Source: Stagonosporopsis chrysanthemi
Lineage: Eukaryota; Ascomycota; Dothideomycetes; Pleosporales; Didymellaceae
DNA length: 64,000 nt
Assembly (NCBI GenBank): GCA_022560025.1
Contig: JAFISE010000024.1
Span: 208,474 to 272,473, forward strand
Direction of reading: 5' to 3'
In this document: one piece after another, positions 10,847-23,005 of the stretch
Layout: each line of letters starts with the position of its first letter
Numbering within the stretch: the stretch's first letter is position 1
Program-made: the position numbers and the translations under genes
The notes under the pieces: model-generated
What the model was told of the DNA's origin: nothing
Seen by the model: the letters and a program-made list of their open reading frames with translations, nothing else
The model's database searches: none

Positions 10847-13170
10847 ATGCGTTCACGAACTGGATGGTAAGTAAAGCGATGTATCTCTTCTTGTCTTATC
10901 TAACCCATTGACAGCCTCACTTGCCGGCAAAGGAAGCTGAAGTGTGATGAGAAGAAGCCTGTATGCGGACAATGTATCAAGGCGTCGCGAGAATGCATCC
11001 CAAGCTCAGGGATAGTCTTCCGCCACCAGCACAATGCCTCTATGAATGGCGACGATTCAGGGGATGAGAACTCTTTGAAAGGGTTCTACTCATACAAAAA
11101 CACCTTCGAGGACGACGCTATTTGGCTCGACATCCCGAAGAACGGTTGGTACTTGCCTTTGCTGTAAGATAATTCCTGCCGCCCTAACACGATCGATAGT
11201 CACCTTCATCAACACAACGAACCCCTACCTCGACCCCACGACACCAGATTTTGAGACCATGTCGGTCGCATCGATGGACTCTCCTCTTCCCTTCCAGCCT
11301 CGATCAATGGGCACATGGCCGACATCGGGCGCATACAGCTCTTTGACCAGCACACCCAGCATGGGTCCGGACTTGGCACAGACCAGCACTCCTATGTGCT
11401 ATACTCCAGAGCTTGATGCGATACCGCCTCTGATGCAGTCACCTCCTACCTCGACAGTAAACACTCCCATATCGCCTCCAGCTTCGTTGTGCAATCGCCG
11501 CATCCATCCGATTATGGACTGGTCCGGTGCAATGACACCTTCCCCGATCGATCCTCGCCTCACATCGCCATATGATTCCGTTGCAGAGTATATGCCACGA
11601 TCTTGCTCAATGTCGAGCTCACGACAGTCGCCTCCACGTTCCAACAGCGAATCGTTGATGTCAAGAGACCACGAGATCGCCTTCCTTCTACGACATTACT
11701 CCGAGGGCCCTGGACGATGGATGGATCTTTTCGACAGAAACGCTTACTTCACCTCCTATGTACCAATCCAAGCCCGCGGCAATGCGCTACTCAGGAACGC
11801 TGCTGTCGCATGCGCTGCGAAGGCGCTCGCACAAGTTCATGGGTACAAGTCTGGAGGATCTAGATACCAACCAAGAGCAGAGGTTTACCCTGGATCTTCG
11901 TCGGTAGACTGGAAGCACAAGGCAGCCGTCTACTATGACAACGCTGTATCTCTCCTCCTCCAAGCTTTGAAGTCTGATACCACGATCACGCCCGATGACT
12001 CGGACTGCGAATTCCGCCCACGCAATGGCGAGCTAGCACATCCCGCAAAGCGCCGTCGAACATTGAGCAATGCTTCTTGCAATTCTGGCACCGACGAACT
12101 CTTGGCCGCATCCGCTATCCTCTGTGTTTACGAGTTCCTCGACACATCAATGTCTGAATGGGCCAAGCACCTGAGCGGAGCTAAGTCTTTTCTCGTCCAC
12201 TCGCAGGAGCGCATGATGCCAAGCGAAATGCCATCACCTGGCTCACCCCTCTCGACGTCAAGCTTAAACTTTACTTCCAAGGCGCGACGATCGATCTTCT
12301 GGAACATCGCGCGACAAGACATGAACGCCGCATGTAAGTTCAACGTATCCATGCTTGCTGGTTGGTACTAACTTGTCTCCAGTCATCAACAAGAGTCACA
12401 CCCACCTTGACACTGAGGACTTCTCTCTATGGCGGGACGCCGGCTTACTCATTGATGATCAAGGGTTACTAGTACCCAGCAATCTCGTCGAGGGCGACTA
12501 CTTCGACGATAGTGCTATTTGCAATGCCTTAATCTGGCTGACGTCTAAACTGATCAACTTCATGGCTGCGGCAGATGGTGTCCCCACGGATATAGGAATG
12601 GGCTGGGCTGGTATTCCTCAGTCGACACTTCTGGACTATTGGTACCACCTGCGCACACAATTTCAAACTTGGTACGACAGCCTTCCAGCAACCTTTAGAC
12701 CTTCGAGCCGTATGGAACCCACCCTTGTCCCTGGCCAACTGTTACGAGAAGAAAATGAGGCATTGTTTCCTGAGGTGTGGTACAACATCCCCATGTGCGC
12801 TTCGACAATGCAGGCCTATCACATGAGCCAGATATTATTGTTCATGAACAAGCCGCACGAGTCTACCCACGGTCGCAGCACTGTGTGTGCTCGCCTTAAC
12901 TCTTACCAATCGGTCCTTGCTGCTTGCCAGAAGCACAGCCGTGAGATTGTTGGTATCTCTCTTGCACAGTCGGATGAGGTCGTACGCGTCTATTCTATTC
13001 AGGCATTGTTCACAGCTGGGCAATGCCTTGGTAGCGCACAAGAACGTCAAGTTGTCCTCAACCTAATCCGCGATGTCGAGACCGACACTGGCTACGCTAC
13101 CGAGTATCGAGCCCGTCAGCTTGTGGAACAATGGCAATGGGAAGCCCAGCAATCCACCTTTGCCTCTTAA
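10847..13170 (+). CDS. Zn2Cys6 fungal transcription factor
   Basis: Predicted nuclear DNA-binding regulator of 723 residues from exons 10847-10866, 10915-11144, 11200-12333 and 12383-13170. The N-terminus is a canonical binuclear zinc cluster with ligands C7, C10, C17, C24, C27 and C34 (GCLTCRQRKLKCDEKKP, then CGQC and C). The first ligand codon TGC is split by the first intron (TG|C). A Ser/Pro-rich low-complexity linker follows (about 100-240), then a helical region with HYSEGPGRWMDLFD and a chain to the C-terminus typical of fungal-specific transcription-factor domains. A PAKRRRT basic patch lies mid-protein and could be a nuclear signal. Splice sites are GTAAGT/CAG, GTTGGT/TAG and GTAAGT/CAG, all with frame continuity. 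The target pathway cannot be read from the sequence; the neighbour POB3 gives no clue. Confidence 0.88.
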
Positions 13171-16100
13171 ATCATGTCCCACGTTGGATCCCATCCGAGA
13201 AACTTCAAATTATTCAGCGATCATTTCATCTATATGATACCCGTTGCGTTACTGCACGCACCCTTTCCTCGCGACCTTTCGGCGCAACACACCAATTCAG
13301 CAACCAATAGGAGACGAAACACAGATGAGGCGAGGATACAACCAGCCACCGCACAGAGCGAGTGAGCTATGGACTGGCAGAGACTGCAACGATATTGTTA
13401 GATAAGAGACCTTGAAGGCTCACGTACAATGCAGCAGACGCTCGCAACGACATTACGAACCAAGTATAACATTATATCTAGACACATCAAAACATAATAG
13501 ACTCATACAATGACTTGACGAGTCCCTTCGTCTCAACCCCTCCTTCCCAAACCCAACTCTACGGCTTAACCAACGTTTCAATGGCCGCATGTGAACACAT
13601 GACGTTGTCGCTATATTTTCGAAAATGATCAACAACGCGCAACGCGCACCGAGGAAAGCCGGGCGTGTTCATCGCCGATTAAAATGCGGATCCGATGTAG
13701 AACACGTGGTCGTGTCTATCTTTTGCCCTGCGATTCTATCCTTCCGGGAACCTGCATCGAAAGCTGCGCTGTTGCATCGGCTGCAAGGATGCGCACTACG
13801 TGCGGAAGCGACTTCGTCATGGACAAAGTTGGGGGCAATCAATTATGCTGGCTGTCCGTCTTCGTTGTGCGGGCATCACCCTGACAACGTACACGCCCGA
13901 TCATAGGGCGATAAGGCCTGTAGTGGTGGAGACAGCAGTGGTGGCTTCGCTTGTGTTGTTAGGCGCGGTTGGAATCCCAGCTTGGCTGCGGGCATTATTA
14001 CAGGTAGAGTTTCGAGTGCATTTGAGACGATGGTGACCGTGCACGTAATGTTAAAGTTTGGGTGACGGCTGGTGCCTCGACGCGAGTGTTAGTCTCAAGC
14101 ATTGCACTTTACATAACTAGGTTACAGCGTTTCGGCAGAGGTGGGGGTGGGGGTGGGTGTGAACTAATGAGAGCTCTCCCTCCACCATGGTCAACGAATG
14201 AGACAACGGCCTGACGTGCGCTCTGGCGGTGTAAGGGTGTCAGACAACCACCATGAGAATCCAGCAATAGGTTGACCACCTAGTTTTCTAATCTTTGTTG
14301 GCACTGCACCTTGGCGTGGGCCTTTGAACCCAGAGTTCAGGATACCTCCACACTTACGCAAAGACACTGGAATCACCGAAGAAGGTCGATGGAAAACATC
14401 TCCGTAGACCTGAAGGCCCGAATGCTCGGCTCTTCTGATATGTAAGAGTGCACGACTCCAGCACACTCAATTCAAGATCGTTGTCCAACAGCAATATGAT
14501 TCATAGGCTTGCCCATGCACGTGTGTTATCCGAGGTGCCGGGGTGTACATGGACTAACGCAGCCGCAATAATGGTGCGCTAACGGCATGCCAAATGCGGG
14601 AGAACTCGCGCGGGATCCTCAGCGGTCTGAGTTGGCGCGTCACAGCAACGTGCCGTCTAGTCTCAATAGTGGGTTGGTAGGTGCATGCGTCTGGGGCGTG
14701 TAAGCCAATGTTCAGATTCTCAATAACTCGTTGGTAGTTGGCCAGATTACGCTGGCCTTGTCCTCAACAAACGATCTGACAGCTTCTGTGACAAGGGCAT
14801 GGCCTTCGAGAAGGAAACGGGGCTTCATTGCTTCCGGTGAGCTATGCAAGTGGTTCTCGCTAGAGTAGTCTCCCAGCCGCAGCTGCTGTGATGACGATCT
14901 TCCCGTGCTTGCCTTTGGTCAAGAAACGTATCGCTTTCGTTGGCTCAGGTTAGCGACACATTGACCAACGAGATATCAAGCTGAATACACAGCCTGGTGC
15001 GAGTACTGCAGAACTTCCGTCTTTGTCCATTTCAGGGCACACTTGTCGTATCTGGTAAATTGTTCCACCTTCGCGAAGCGCTCCGAATAATCTGCGTTTG
15101 ACGGCAGCGCGCCCAATAGCTCGATGGCGACTGCAGCCCGTCATCCCGTGCGCAAAGCTTCTACGTTTGTTCCATGCAGGGAGATGCAGAACCCAAAACA
15201 CGTCTTCCATAGGGCACAGATCATCTTAGGAGAAGCACCTCCGCTGCGCTATCCTACTAATGCAGCTTTAAAGCAGCTCCAACGTGCATGCCTCGTGGCC
15301 GACTATCGAGCTTGGCGGCAGAATAATAAGAAAGCAGTGATGTTTGCCGACATGTGGCCGGGGCCAACCCAAACAGGATAATGAAGATGCCATTCTTCTG
15401 GAAGCCATTCTACAAAGATATTCTTGGCTCCTCTCTCAAGCTTTCGTACCGCACGCAGCTCACAACTTGAGAGCATAGTGTCGATGGGATCTTTGTGAAC
15501 TGAAAAACTGCAGGACACTCATTTGGCTGGGGGAACTGTTAGATGAGTCATTCCAAGAGGGCTTGGTCCCGTCGGCGGGTCTGTCCTCCCGCCGGACCCT
15601 CCAAGTCAAACGCATCCCCACCCCTCGACCGACCGTCGCGTCTATCTGGGGGGCCTCAAGGGGGCATCTGGAGCACAAACGCCGATCCAGCCACTGGCAG
15701 TGCCACCTCTAACCGTCCGACCGCCTCACGACACAAGGATGTACACTCTTAACGTGCCGAACATCCGTGAGCACCTGAGCACTAATGATGGCATCATTGT
15801 GCACCAAGTCCAGATTCTTCACGCTGGAACACTCGGCGACTGTAGACCGGCGACATCGGCGAACACCAGACTCACTATCTGCATTTGTTGGTGTTGGTGT
15901 TGGTAAGTTGTAGGCGCGAAAATGATCGCCAACGGATTGTCACAGTAGAGGCTGCGCTCGTATTAAGGGCGGGAAGGATTCCGCGGAGGCGATCATCAGA
16001 TGCAGGAACGACCGGATCGGTAGAACCGTTGGTCCGTCCGTGCGGCCATGTGCAGAACACAAATCGGCAAACGCGCAATCTCGATGTTGCAGCCTCGTCC

Positions 16101-18016
16101 TGCAATGCACTTTGCCGTCAGAAACTCGTATTACCACATGGCATTGCAGCGCCGTGCTTTGCCGTCAACGTGCCGGCAAACTACGCGCGCATGCATTCCC
16201 CAAATCTCGTACGGTCTGTCTCGGCCAACGCGACTGCGTATTCCAGTCTCTGTGGCTTGGCAGGCACAATGAAGTTGTACCACTGTGGAACCGCATCCTT
16301 CCCAGGGAAAGAGCAATCTCCGAATTCTGGCGCATCGACCAGCAGCCCTATTACAGCAAGAAATTCTTTCCTGCTCCAGGCTGTCAACGACGTGCAGAAG
16401 TAATTGTCCCACTTACCGGTTGAACATCATTGGCGTGGCTGGAGGCGTAGTCGCGGACTCCACAAAAACTCTTCAACACCCCTAAAATTTCGTGGCCTTG
16501 CATTATCGAGTCTATGATTTTTCCACTCTGATGATTAGATGACGTTGGGTCACACCACTTCAACAAAGCTATGGACGAGGTTAGGTTTTGCTCACAGGTT
16601 TTCTGCGCCCTGCACAGGGTATCTGACTCTCCCGCCGGAGGTGACACGCGATGGCGAGAAGAAGGACAGGAAGCCTGGTAGCCAAGATGCACACGCAAAC
16701 CAGGTATACACAGACAGCCTCGATCGAACGGTCAAGTAGTCACATGTACGGTACCTGCCAACAATGGCAACAGCACCACTGCACACCTGCCCCCCTGGAT
16801 AGCACACCCAGGCATGCAGTTATTCTCGACTTTCAAGCGCTATCCCAAGCTCCATGCAGGAATCAGGATGCCAGACTCCGTCGTATGTACATGCCCCCCA
16901 TATCCGCACAGTCCTTTATTGAAACCTTCTCACCCACCCTCAGTCGTGTGTGTGCATCATCAGCCCCTATCTATTGCCACGTGGTGGCACACACCGACTG
17001 GCGCATCTATGTAGAGTCGAACCATGAGGCTGATTACAGGCGGAAGAATTCATCCACTGCAATCCACTGCACAGGTACCTACTGTAAGAGGCAACATTGC
17101 ATATGTGTTGATCCGCACACTGTTGACTCGTAACAACGCTTGTGGAATGAGACGATCCCGTGCCGACCTGCCCGACTGAGAAGGACCAGGACGTCCGAAA
17201 CACTTCGATCGAGAGCGATGAGATCCTCCTCCTGTTCTGTACTTGCGTGAGAGCAGCGGATCGGATCCTGATGGCGCAGGTGTTGTGAGTGGCTGGATAG
17301 GAACACCTCGCGTTGGCGACAGCTAAGCATTGATCATACACTATTTGATTGGTCTGGTATATCCAAAGATCTTCAAGTGTGTGTCGGGAATGACCTTGAT
17401 TGGGTTTACCATGATCGAGGCTCCGCACTATCTCACGGCATTGTCACCCGTCCCTTTCGCAAGCGCAAGCGGACGCCTTCAGCCACACCGTTTCGCTTAG
17501 CCAAATGTCAACCCGCTTGTTCATGTTGTCCTGTGTTTTGATGTTTAAAAATATATGTTCTCCTGCACCGGCTTCTTCTCCCGTGACGAATCGCAGTGTA
17601 CGCTGCAAGCCTGATTATGGAGAGCAACCTGATTACTGAAAGCAGCCTCCTCACTTAACGGAATCGAGTGGGTCCTAGAACAGCAAGCATTTCTGTACCC
17701 TAGCCCATTAGCCTGGCCAATTTGGCTCACATGAGCGCCATGACTCGGCACTACCCCAGCTTTGTCGATCCAGACATTATGCATCTCCACGGAATGATGA
17801 GCCGCGTCCGGAACTCCAAGGTCCTGTAGCTCGATGGTGGCTGGACGTGCATCAGTGGTGACTTCTCTGACACGAAGGATACATAGAGCCCATGCTAGAT
17901 CTGCAGCTGCGACGTTGGAGGTCTATTGTCTAATTTCGCCAGGATTGCTGGGAGCTGTTGGTGCTAGCTCCTTGCCTGTTTGCGGGACGGCAGTGGCAGT
18001 GTCCGCAGGCGATGTT
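13171..18016. other. Gene-poor stretch, 4.8 kb
   Basis: Long interval between a plus-strand regulator and the 3' end of a minus-strand gene, so it contains two 3' ends and no required promoter. Open frames reach about 170 codons (for example 15885-16403) but look random: mixed composition, no domains, overlapping frames on both strands. A G-rich run (GGTGGGGGTGGGGGTGGGTG) lies near 14141-14160 and a short GTTGGT triplication near 15888-15903. No tRNA, rRNA or transposon motif was recognised. Confidence 0.6.
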
Positions 18017-20599
18017 TCACCCTCCACAGCCACCAGCTTCAAGGTCTTGAGAGGGTCCTCTTAGACGTAACTGGCTTTCTGACCGGTCTGGGGAGAAGAC
18101 TGTCGAATGATTGCACTGACCGCATCCTTGCCAGCTAGAGCACGCAATGGTCCCATTTGGGTAGTGGATTTTGTTGCTGGCAAGGCCGCTGCTGTACAGG
18201 TAACCATTCTGCGGTCCAACATCAGTCGCAATAGTGCCACAGTCAACCAGAAACCCAATGTCTGTGTCGTTGTCCTGTGCCTCACCTTCAACACCGCCTA
18301 GTGCTGCTGATTGATGCTCGCGGGACTGTTCAATGGCATTATCTAAATCATGCGGAGGCTCTCCCGTATTGTTTTCGTCTCTGCGCTGCGAGGGAAGGCC
18401 TTGAGGGTTGTCAGCTGTATCCGCTTCAGCTGGGCTGTGAGCCGTATCAGGGCCCACTTGAGCCTCCTTTGCTGCTTCACGCCATTCCGTGTCCGTCCTG
18501 TGCAGCCACGGTTTTCCAGTAGCCTCACCGGACCCAAGATGTGCAGTGCCAAGAGCCTGGACAATACTGCTGCTTGGTCTGTTCTCTTCAGGCTCGCTTT
18601 CGTGTTGTATAAGAGAACCTTGCATATCGTTTCGATAGTGGATCCACTTGGAAAGACGTTGGTGCACGACTTCAGCGATCTCGCTTCGAGATGGTTGGGC
18701 TTGTGAAGCGGTTAGTGTCGGTTCCGTAGGACGACTGGGTCTTCGTTGCGCTGTCCCGTAATCGCATGAGCCCATTGGTTCTCCGATAGCTGCACCAAGA
18801 GCACACTTCTCTGGTGACAGCTCGCAACGTATTGGGGGTCTCTTCGCGACCTCGGGCTGCGTCGGCGATGTGGCACCGGCAGGGTCACTATGCTTCGATG
18901 TAGAGTAGTTTGTGGTGCTTTGATCACCAGTACTTGCGAAATAGGACTGCAAATGGATCTGATCCGCTGGTGGCTGAAGAAATCTTGTGCCGGTCGATGG
19001 AGATGGAGGTATTGCCTCTGTGTCCCTGCTTGCCCTAGTGCCAAGCGCATTCGGTTTGTCTTTCTTGAGAATGTTGCTCAGGGCGTAAGCGTCTGGCGCA
19101 AGGGTGATATCACCATTATGAAGCTCTCCAAAATCCGCCGCTGCAAAAGTATCTTGTGCCACGACCTGACCTTCGTCTAAAGGCTGAACTGGATGTGATA
19201 TGCCGGGCGGGCCTTCGTGGCTATTCGCAAACGGAACGTCTGCATAGGCTGCAGGCCTGTTTTTGTCACCTTCGATCGTATCCGTATGATCAATTTCGGT
19301 ATCAATGAGTCCTGCTAAGGGCTGTAGCACTTCTGCGAGACCACGCACAGGTGCCGATACTACGTCTGTATATCGTGAAGAAACGGCAATCTCTTCAATA
19401 ATTGCAGCCTCTGTGGAGTGTTTTCTTGGATCATGAGATGCAAGGTCACGAGGTGACTGAGGAGAGTCTTCCATACTCTCTGGCACTCGTGCTGCTCCTT
19501 CTCTGTTTTTAGTAGCGTTGTTCTCAGTAGGCTCAAGAACAACCAAAGATGGCTTATCAGATTCGTTCGTGGAAGGTTCATGATGTCCATCATATTGGGC
19601 AGTCGTCCGTCGTGGCCTTGTTCTAGCTGGTGTTGACAACCTGGAACGTCTTGATAACCTCAATGTTCGGGCGTCCGTCTGACTTGCAGTCTGCCGTAGC
19701 TCATGAGAAGTCTCCCCACCCCGCGTCTTATTATTCTTGCCTCGCCCTTTCTTGGGGAGCCCGGGAGCTACACCTTCTTCTTCCTGCGCATTATTCTTGG
19801 GAACAATGTCAACAAACTCAGAACCCATTTTCTTTTGGCCCGTAAACTTGGCGAAGGACATGGTTGATCCACTGGTATCCAAGAATTCAGATCCTTTGGC
19901 AGGCACGTATCGACCAGGCATGTATCCTTTCGCACCACGATTGAATTCATCAGTGCTTCTGTACTGTGCTTCAACGGTCTGGGTAAACTTGATTCGCTTG
20001 CGCTTCCTGTTCGAGGCATGAGGCTTATATTTCATTTTGCGCTTGGTCATGGTTGGGACATCCGCTGGCGATGCAGGTCCGCTTGATACTGAAATTCCGC
20101 CTAGGATCTGCTGGTCGTCTCCATGCTCGTGTGCACGCTCGTGTTGCACAGGTTCCACACGGTCCGCGAATCCAGCCTGTGCCATTTCTGAGGTTGGTTC
20201 GCGAGGCGCTTCGATGGCGATGAGGAAATTCTCGAGTGCAACCTTTGCATTGCGATAGCGCTCAAGCGCAAATTGGCGACCGTGATGTTTTGGTCCCCTG
20301 CCAAGGAGCGCTGTGTGCTCCGATTCTTTGGTCTGCAAGGTTTCGTACAGCTCAAGAAATGGATCACAAGAAGCGCAAGCCTGCTCCTTTTGGGTGAATG
20401 GAACCAGTCCAGTCTCTGCAGAGATTGTTGCAAAGCAATGGCCACAATGTCTGCATGTGATGGATGTCGCTAGGCCAGGAGGCTTGCTGTCCACCGCGCA
20501 ATCTTCTGTCGTTGGTGATCCTGAAGGCACATCCATCTCAGAAGCCATCGTATAGAGGTTCTGTGGAGCTCCGGTGCGCAGAGAGACCTGGCGGCTCAA
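18017..20599 (-). CDS. Hypothetical protein with N-terminal zinc-ribbon-like cysteines
   Basis: Single open frame of 860 residues without a known function. Near the N-terminus lie C49, C52, C55, C75 and C78 (CRHCGHC ... CASC), which could bind one zinc ion. A strongly basic segment (about 180-205, SNRKRKRIKFTQ) looks like a nuclear localisation signal. It is followed by a compact, conserved-looking stretch with STDEFNRGAKGYMPGRY, GSEFLDTSG and MGSEFVDIVPK. The remaining two thirds is hydrophilic, Ser/Pro/Glu-rich and probably disordered. The start is the first ATG; M18 (MASEMDVPSG) is an equally plausible start. I do not recognise the family. A nuclear or chromatin role is only an inference from the basic patch and cysteine cluster. 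It lies tandem and downstream of PRI2 on the minus strand. Confidence 0.72.
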   Translation of the reverse strand: MSRQVSLRTGAPQNLYTMASEMDVPSGSPTTEDCAVDSKPPGLATSITCRHCGHCFATISAETGLVPFTQKEQACASCDPFLELYETLQTKESEHTALLGRGPKHHGRQFALERYRNAKVALENFLIAIEAPREPTSEMAQAGFADRVEPVQHERAHEHGDDQQILGGISVSSGPASPADVPTMTKRKMKYKPHASNRKRKRIKFTQTVEAQYRSTDEFNRGAKGYMPGRYVPAKGSEFLDTSGSTMSFAKFTGQKKMGSEFVDIVPKNNAQEEEGVAPGLPKKGRGKNNKTRGGETSHELRQTASQTDARTLRLSRRSRLSTPARTRPRRTTAQYDGHHEPSTNESDKPSLVVLEPTENNATKNREGAARVPESMEDSPQSPRDLASHDPRKHSTEAAIIEEIAVSSRYTDVVSAPVRGLAEVLQPLAGLIDTEIDHTDTIEGDKNRPAAYADVPFANSHEGPPGISHPVQPLDEGQVVAQDTFAAADFGELHNGDITLAPDAYALSNILKKDKPNALGTRASRDTEAIPPSPSTGTRFLQPPADQIHLQSYFASTGDQSTTNYSTSKHSDPAGATSPTQPEVAKRPPIRCELSPEKCALGAAIGEPMGSCDYGTAQRRPSRPTEPTLTASQAQPSRSEIAEVVHQRLSKWIHYRNDMQGSLIQHESEPEENRPSSSIVQALGTAHLGSGEATGKPWLHRTDTEWREAAKEAQVGPDTAHSPAEADTADNPQGLPSQRRDENNTGEPPHDLDNAIEQSREHQSAALGGVEGEAQDNDTDIGFLVDCGTIATDVGPQNGYLYSSGLASNKIHYPNGTIACSSWQGCGQCNHSTVFSPDRSESQLRLRGPSQDLEAGGCGG

Positions 20600-21098
20600 G
20601 GTTGATCCGAAGTCGACGTTACGATAGCCGCTTGTTAACGTCGTCTCTGGATACCGTGGAGTGCAAGCCGACCATGCTGGTTGGCAGACACACGTGTCAG
20701 ATATGCAGACACTCTGACAGGACGCGTCGAAGAATGGATGGGAGATTTGTAACTGGCGCAGCAGACGACTTGCGAGAGGTTGTTAAAGTGTCCAATACGT
20801 GATCGTGATGAGACGCGTTGTTCAAAGAAACAAGTGGGCAAGTGCGGGAGCACCGCCGCGGCCACGCCAGCCCCACCACAATGCCTGTAACATCGCGTGC
20901 GTGTTGCAAATTGCAGACTCACACGTTACTTGAGACGGAAGCATTATTAATGTAAAATCGCACAAGATGTATGCATATGGTTATGTCTTAAAAGTTGTCG
21001 CCCCAGTACATTGGTGTGAGAGTATCCTAAGCGCCTTTCTTACTCCAGGTATCAAGTCTGTGCTAAACAGTATCAAATCATGTACACGTTAAAATCTT
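20600..21098. other. Intergenic between PRI2 and the 860-residue gene
   Basis: About 500 bases holding the promoter of the minus-strand 860-residue gene and the 3' UTR of PRI2. No other feature seen. Confidence 0.6.
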
Positions 21099-22727
21099 CT
21101 AATCCTCCATCTTGTCCGAAAGCGCTCCGATGACTATGCCAGCATTTCCATCGCCCAGATGTTTGAGCAGCCAACTCCGCTTGAAGTACGTGTTGGGATG
21201 GACGATAGTATCCAAATCCGTCGCACTCCAGCTTCCATCATCCTTGACCTTTTTGATCTCTCTCTTGTGGCTCCATTCAAAAACTCTGTTGCAGGCAACA
21301 TGATACCTTTGTTTGCCCACATCCTCTCTGACTGTCTTGAGCACATCCCTCTCATTCACGCCAACCCTTTGCAGGACAGAGATGAGGTTGTCAGGTGTGA
21401 ATGTACGATATGGGCAGCCATGTGTCTGTCCTGGTCCAGGTAGCGGCTCCGTCAATAGTTTCTGGCAGGAGTAGGGGGTATAACCTCTGCCTCTACGATT
21501 ACTGTCGCCACCAACGTCGCCGTATGCGTGTCGGATATTGTAGCGGTATTCCTTTGCGAACTTGTCGTCGGTCATAAGCTTGAAACTCCTTCGCCAGAAT
21601 ACGATACATTCGTCGAGACTCAACCCTATACCCTTGAGAAATAGCGTGTACTGCAATCGCCCAAAATGCTTCAGGTGCGAATTTTCGCGCAGTGTGTTGT
21701 GGAGATTGCGCATGCAGAGAGGAAAGTTCGATGAAAGAGTGTCGATCGAATTGGCCGTGATTGCGGAGAGGCCATCGATATTCGCATCGGAACTGGAATA
21801 GGCTGCATCAGGTGCTGTGAAGGATTGTGAAAGATGGGCGAGGATGGGCGCGAGGCGATCGTCTTCGTCGAGGCGAGGAAGCGCACGGGACGTGAGCTGA
21901 GCGTTGCATTAGTGCAGACTCTGTGCATTCTGGGAAGTTGTTGCGTACCTCTAATGCCTCATCCAGCTTCTTCGTGAATTCAACGACCACTAGGCTCATC
22001 TGTTCTCGCTGCGGCACGTATGCCTTACCTCGCCTGACGAATACCCTTCGCTGCTCCACCAGTGCTGGTACTCTCTCCCAGTCGACCTTAAACCACTCTT
22101 GCTCCTCACGATTCTTCAGGCCACCACCGGCGGCAGCCAGCAATTGCTCCTTCAGTTCCCTCTTCTCTGCCTCTTGTACCCCCTCCCACTCTAGATTCAG
22201 GCTTCTGACAAACTTCTGTCTTTCGATATGGTCGTCGTCCTTGAAACGCAACTGGAAAAGCATTGTCTCAAGCCTCGAGAATCGCCGTCGTAGGTCTTCA
22301 GTTGCAGAAAAGGCAAGTCGCAAGATGAAGTGCGAATAGTGATCCTTCTTCCTCTCGTCTCGTAGGTGCTGGCTCTTTGTCGTGCCCGCTCGCATTGGCA
22401 AGTACTTGTCAAGAATGCTCTTCATATACTCCGCAGTCTCTTCGGGACTTTTGTTGCGAAATGTGCAAGCTTCGAGTTCGGACAACACTATGGGCGTCAG
22501 TATGCGCATCCAGCAAACGCTTGGCAGTCTACCACACCTTTTAAACGGTCGATCGCCCATTGCTCAAATTCTTCGAGTGTGATTTCAGCCGTCGGTGGCA
22601 GTACGTAAAGGTTCAGACGGTGCTCATAGGTCTGTTCTTGAAATTCTGCGTTGGCGAATTGCTTCTTCTTGTGGCTGAGGTTTGCACGGCGCTTGGAATC
22701 AACTCTGGAGTAGTCGTGACGGATCAT
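21099..22727 (-). CDS. PRI2: DNA primase large subunit
   Basis: Regulatory subunit of eukaryotic primase, which with the small subunit and Pol alpha makes RNA-DNA primers. Three exons (22538-22727, 21949-22487, 21896-21099) give 508 residues, close to the usual length for the family. The introns are 50 and 52 nt (22488-22537 with GTGTGG/TAG, 21897-21948 with GTACGC/CAG). The N-terminal half carries the helical p58 region (RLNLYVLPP, AEITLEEFEQWAIDRLK, SHFILRLAF). The C-terminal half has the four 4Fe-4S ligands C304, C387, C404 and C445, spaced 83, 17 and 41, nearly the same as the 81, 17 and 40 of the yeast protein. Diagnostic blocks LRENSHLKHFGRLQ and YNIRHAYG are present. The protein ends in a short tail after YFKRSWLLKHLGDG. 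Confidence 0.96.
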
Positions 22728-23005
22728 GGTTGCGTATGTGTGAGTATTGGTGCGTGTTCGCGGGTGCTGGTGTTCGCAACGGTAAAGTGCAGCGCGTCAG
22801 CGCGTCCTGTCGCGTGTCGCGGTTCTGGGCTAACCAAATGTGGCACACGCGCAATTCATCGCTATCCGAGGTGAAATGAACCCTGCAGCTGCGATTCGGC
22901 TGCTTGAGAGCATGATTGTACAACCCAGTCGCTACATCGAATATATTGCTGACATCATTGTCTATACCTTAGCTGCCCATCTAAAACAATGCTGATAGTT
23001 GCGCA

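Noticed and set aside
15885..16403. 172-codon plus-strand frame with a Leu/Val-rich start
   Set aside because: The Leu/Val run comes from a GTTGGT/GTT microrepeat and the rest is unpatterned; several frames on both strands overlap it.
17005..17025. Minus-strand GGTTCGACTCT resembling a tRNA B box
   Set aside because: The flanking bases do not form a T stem and no A box or acceptor stem is found.
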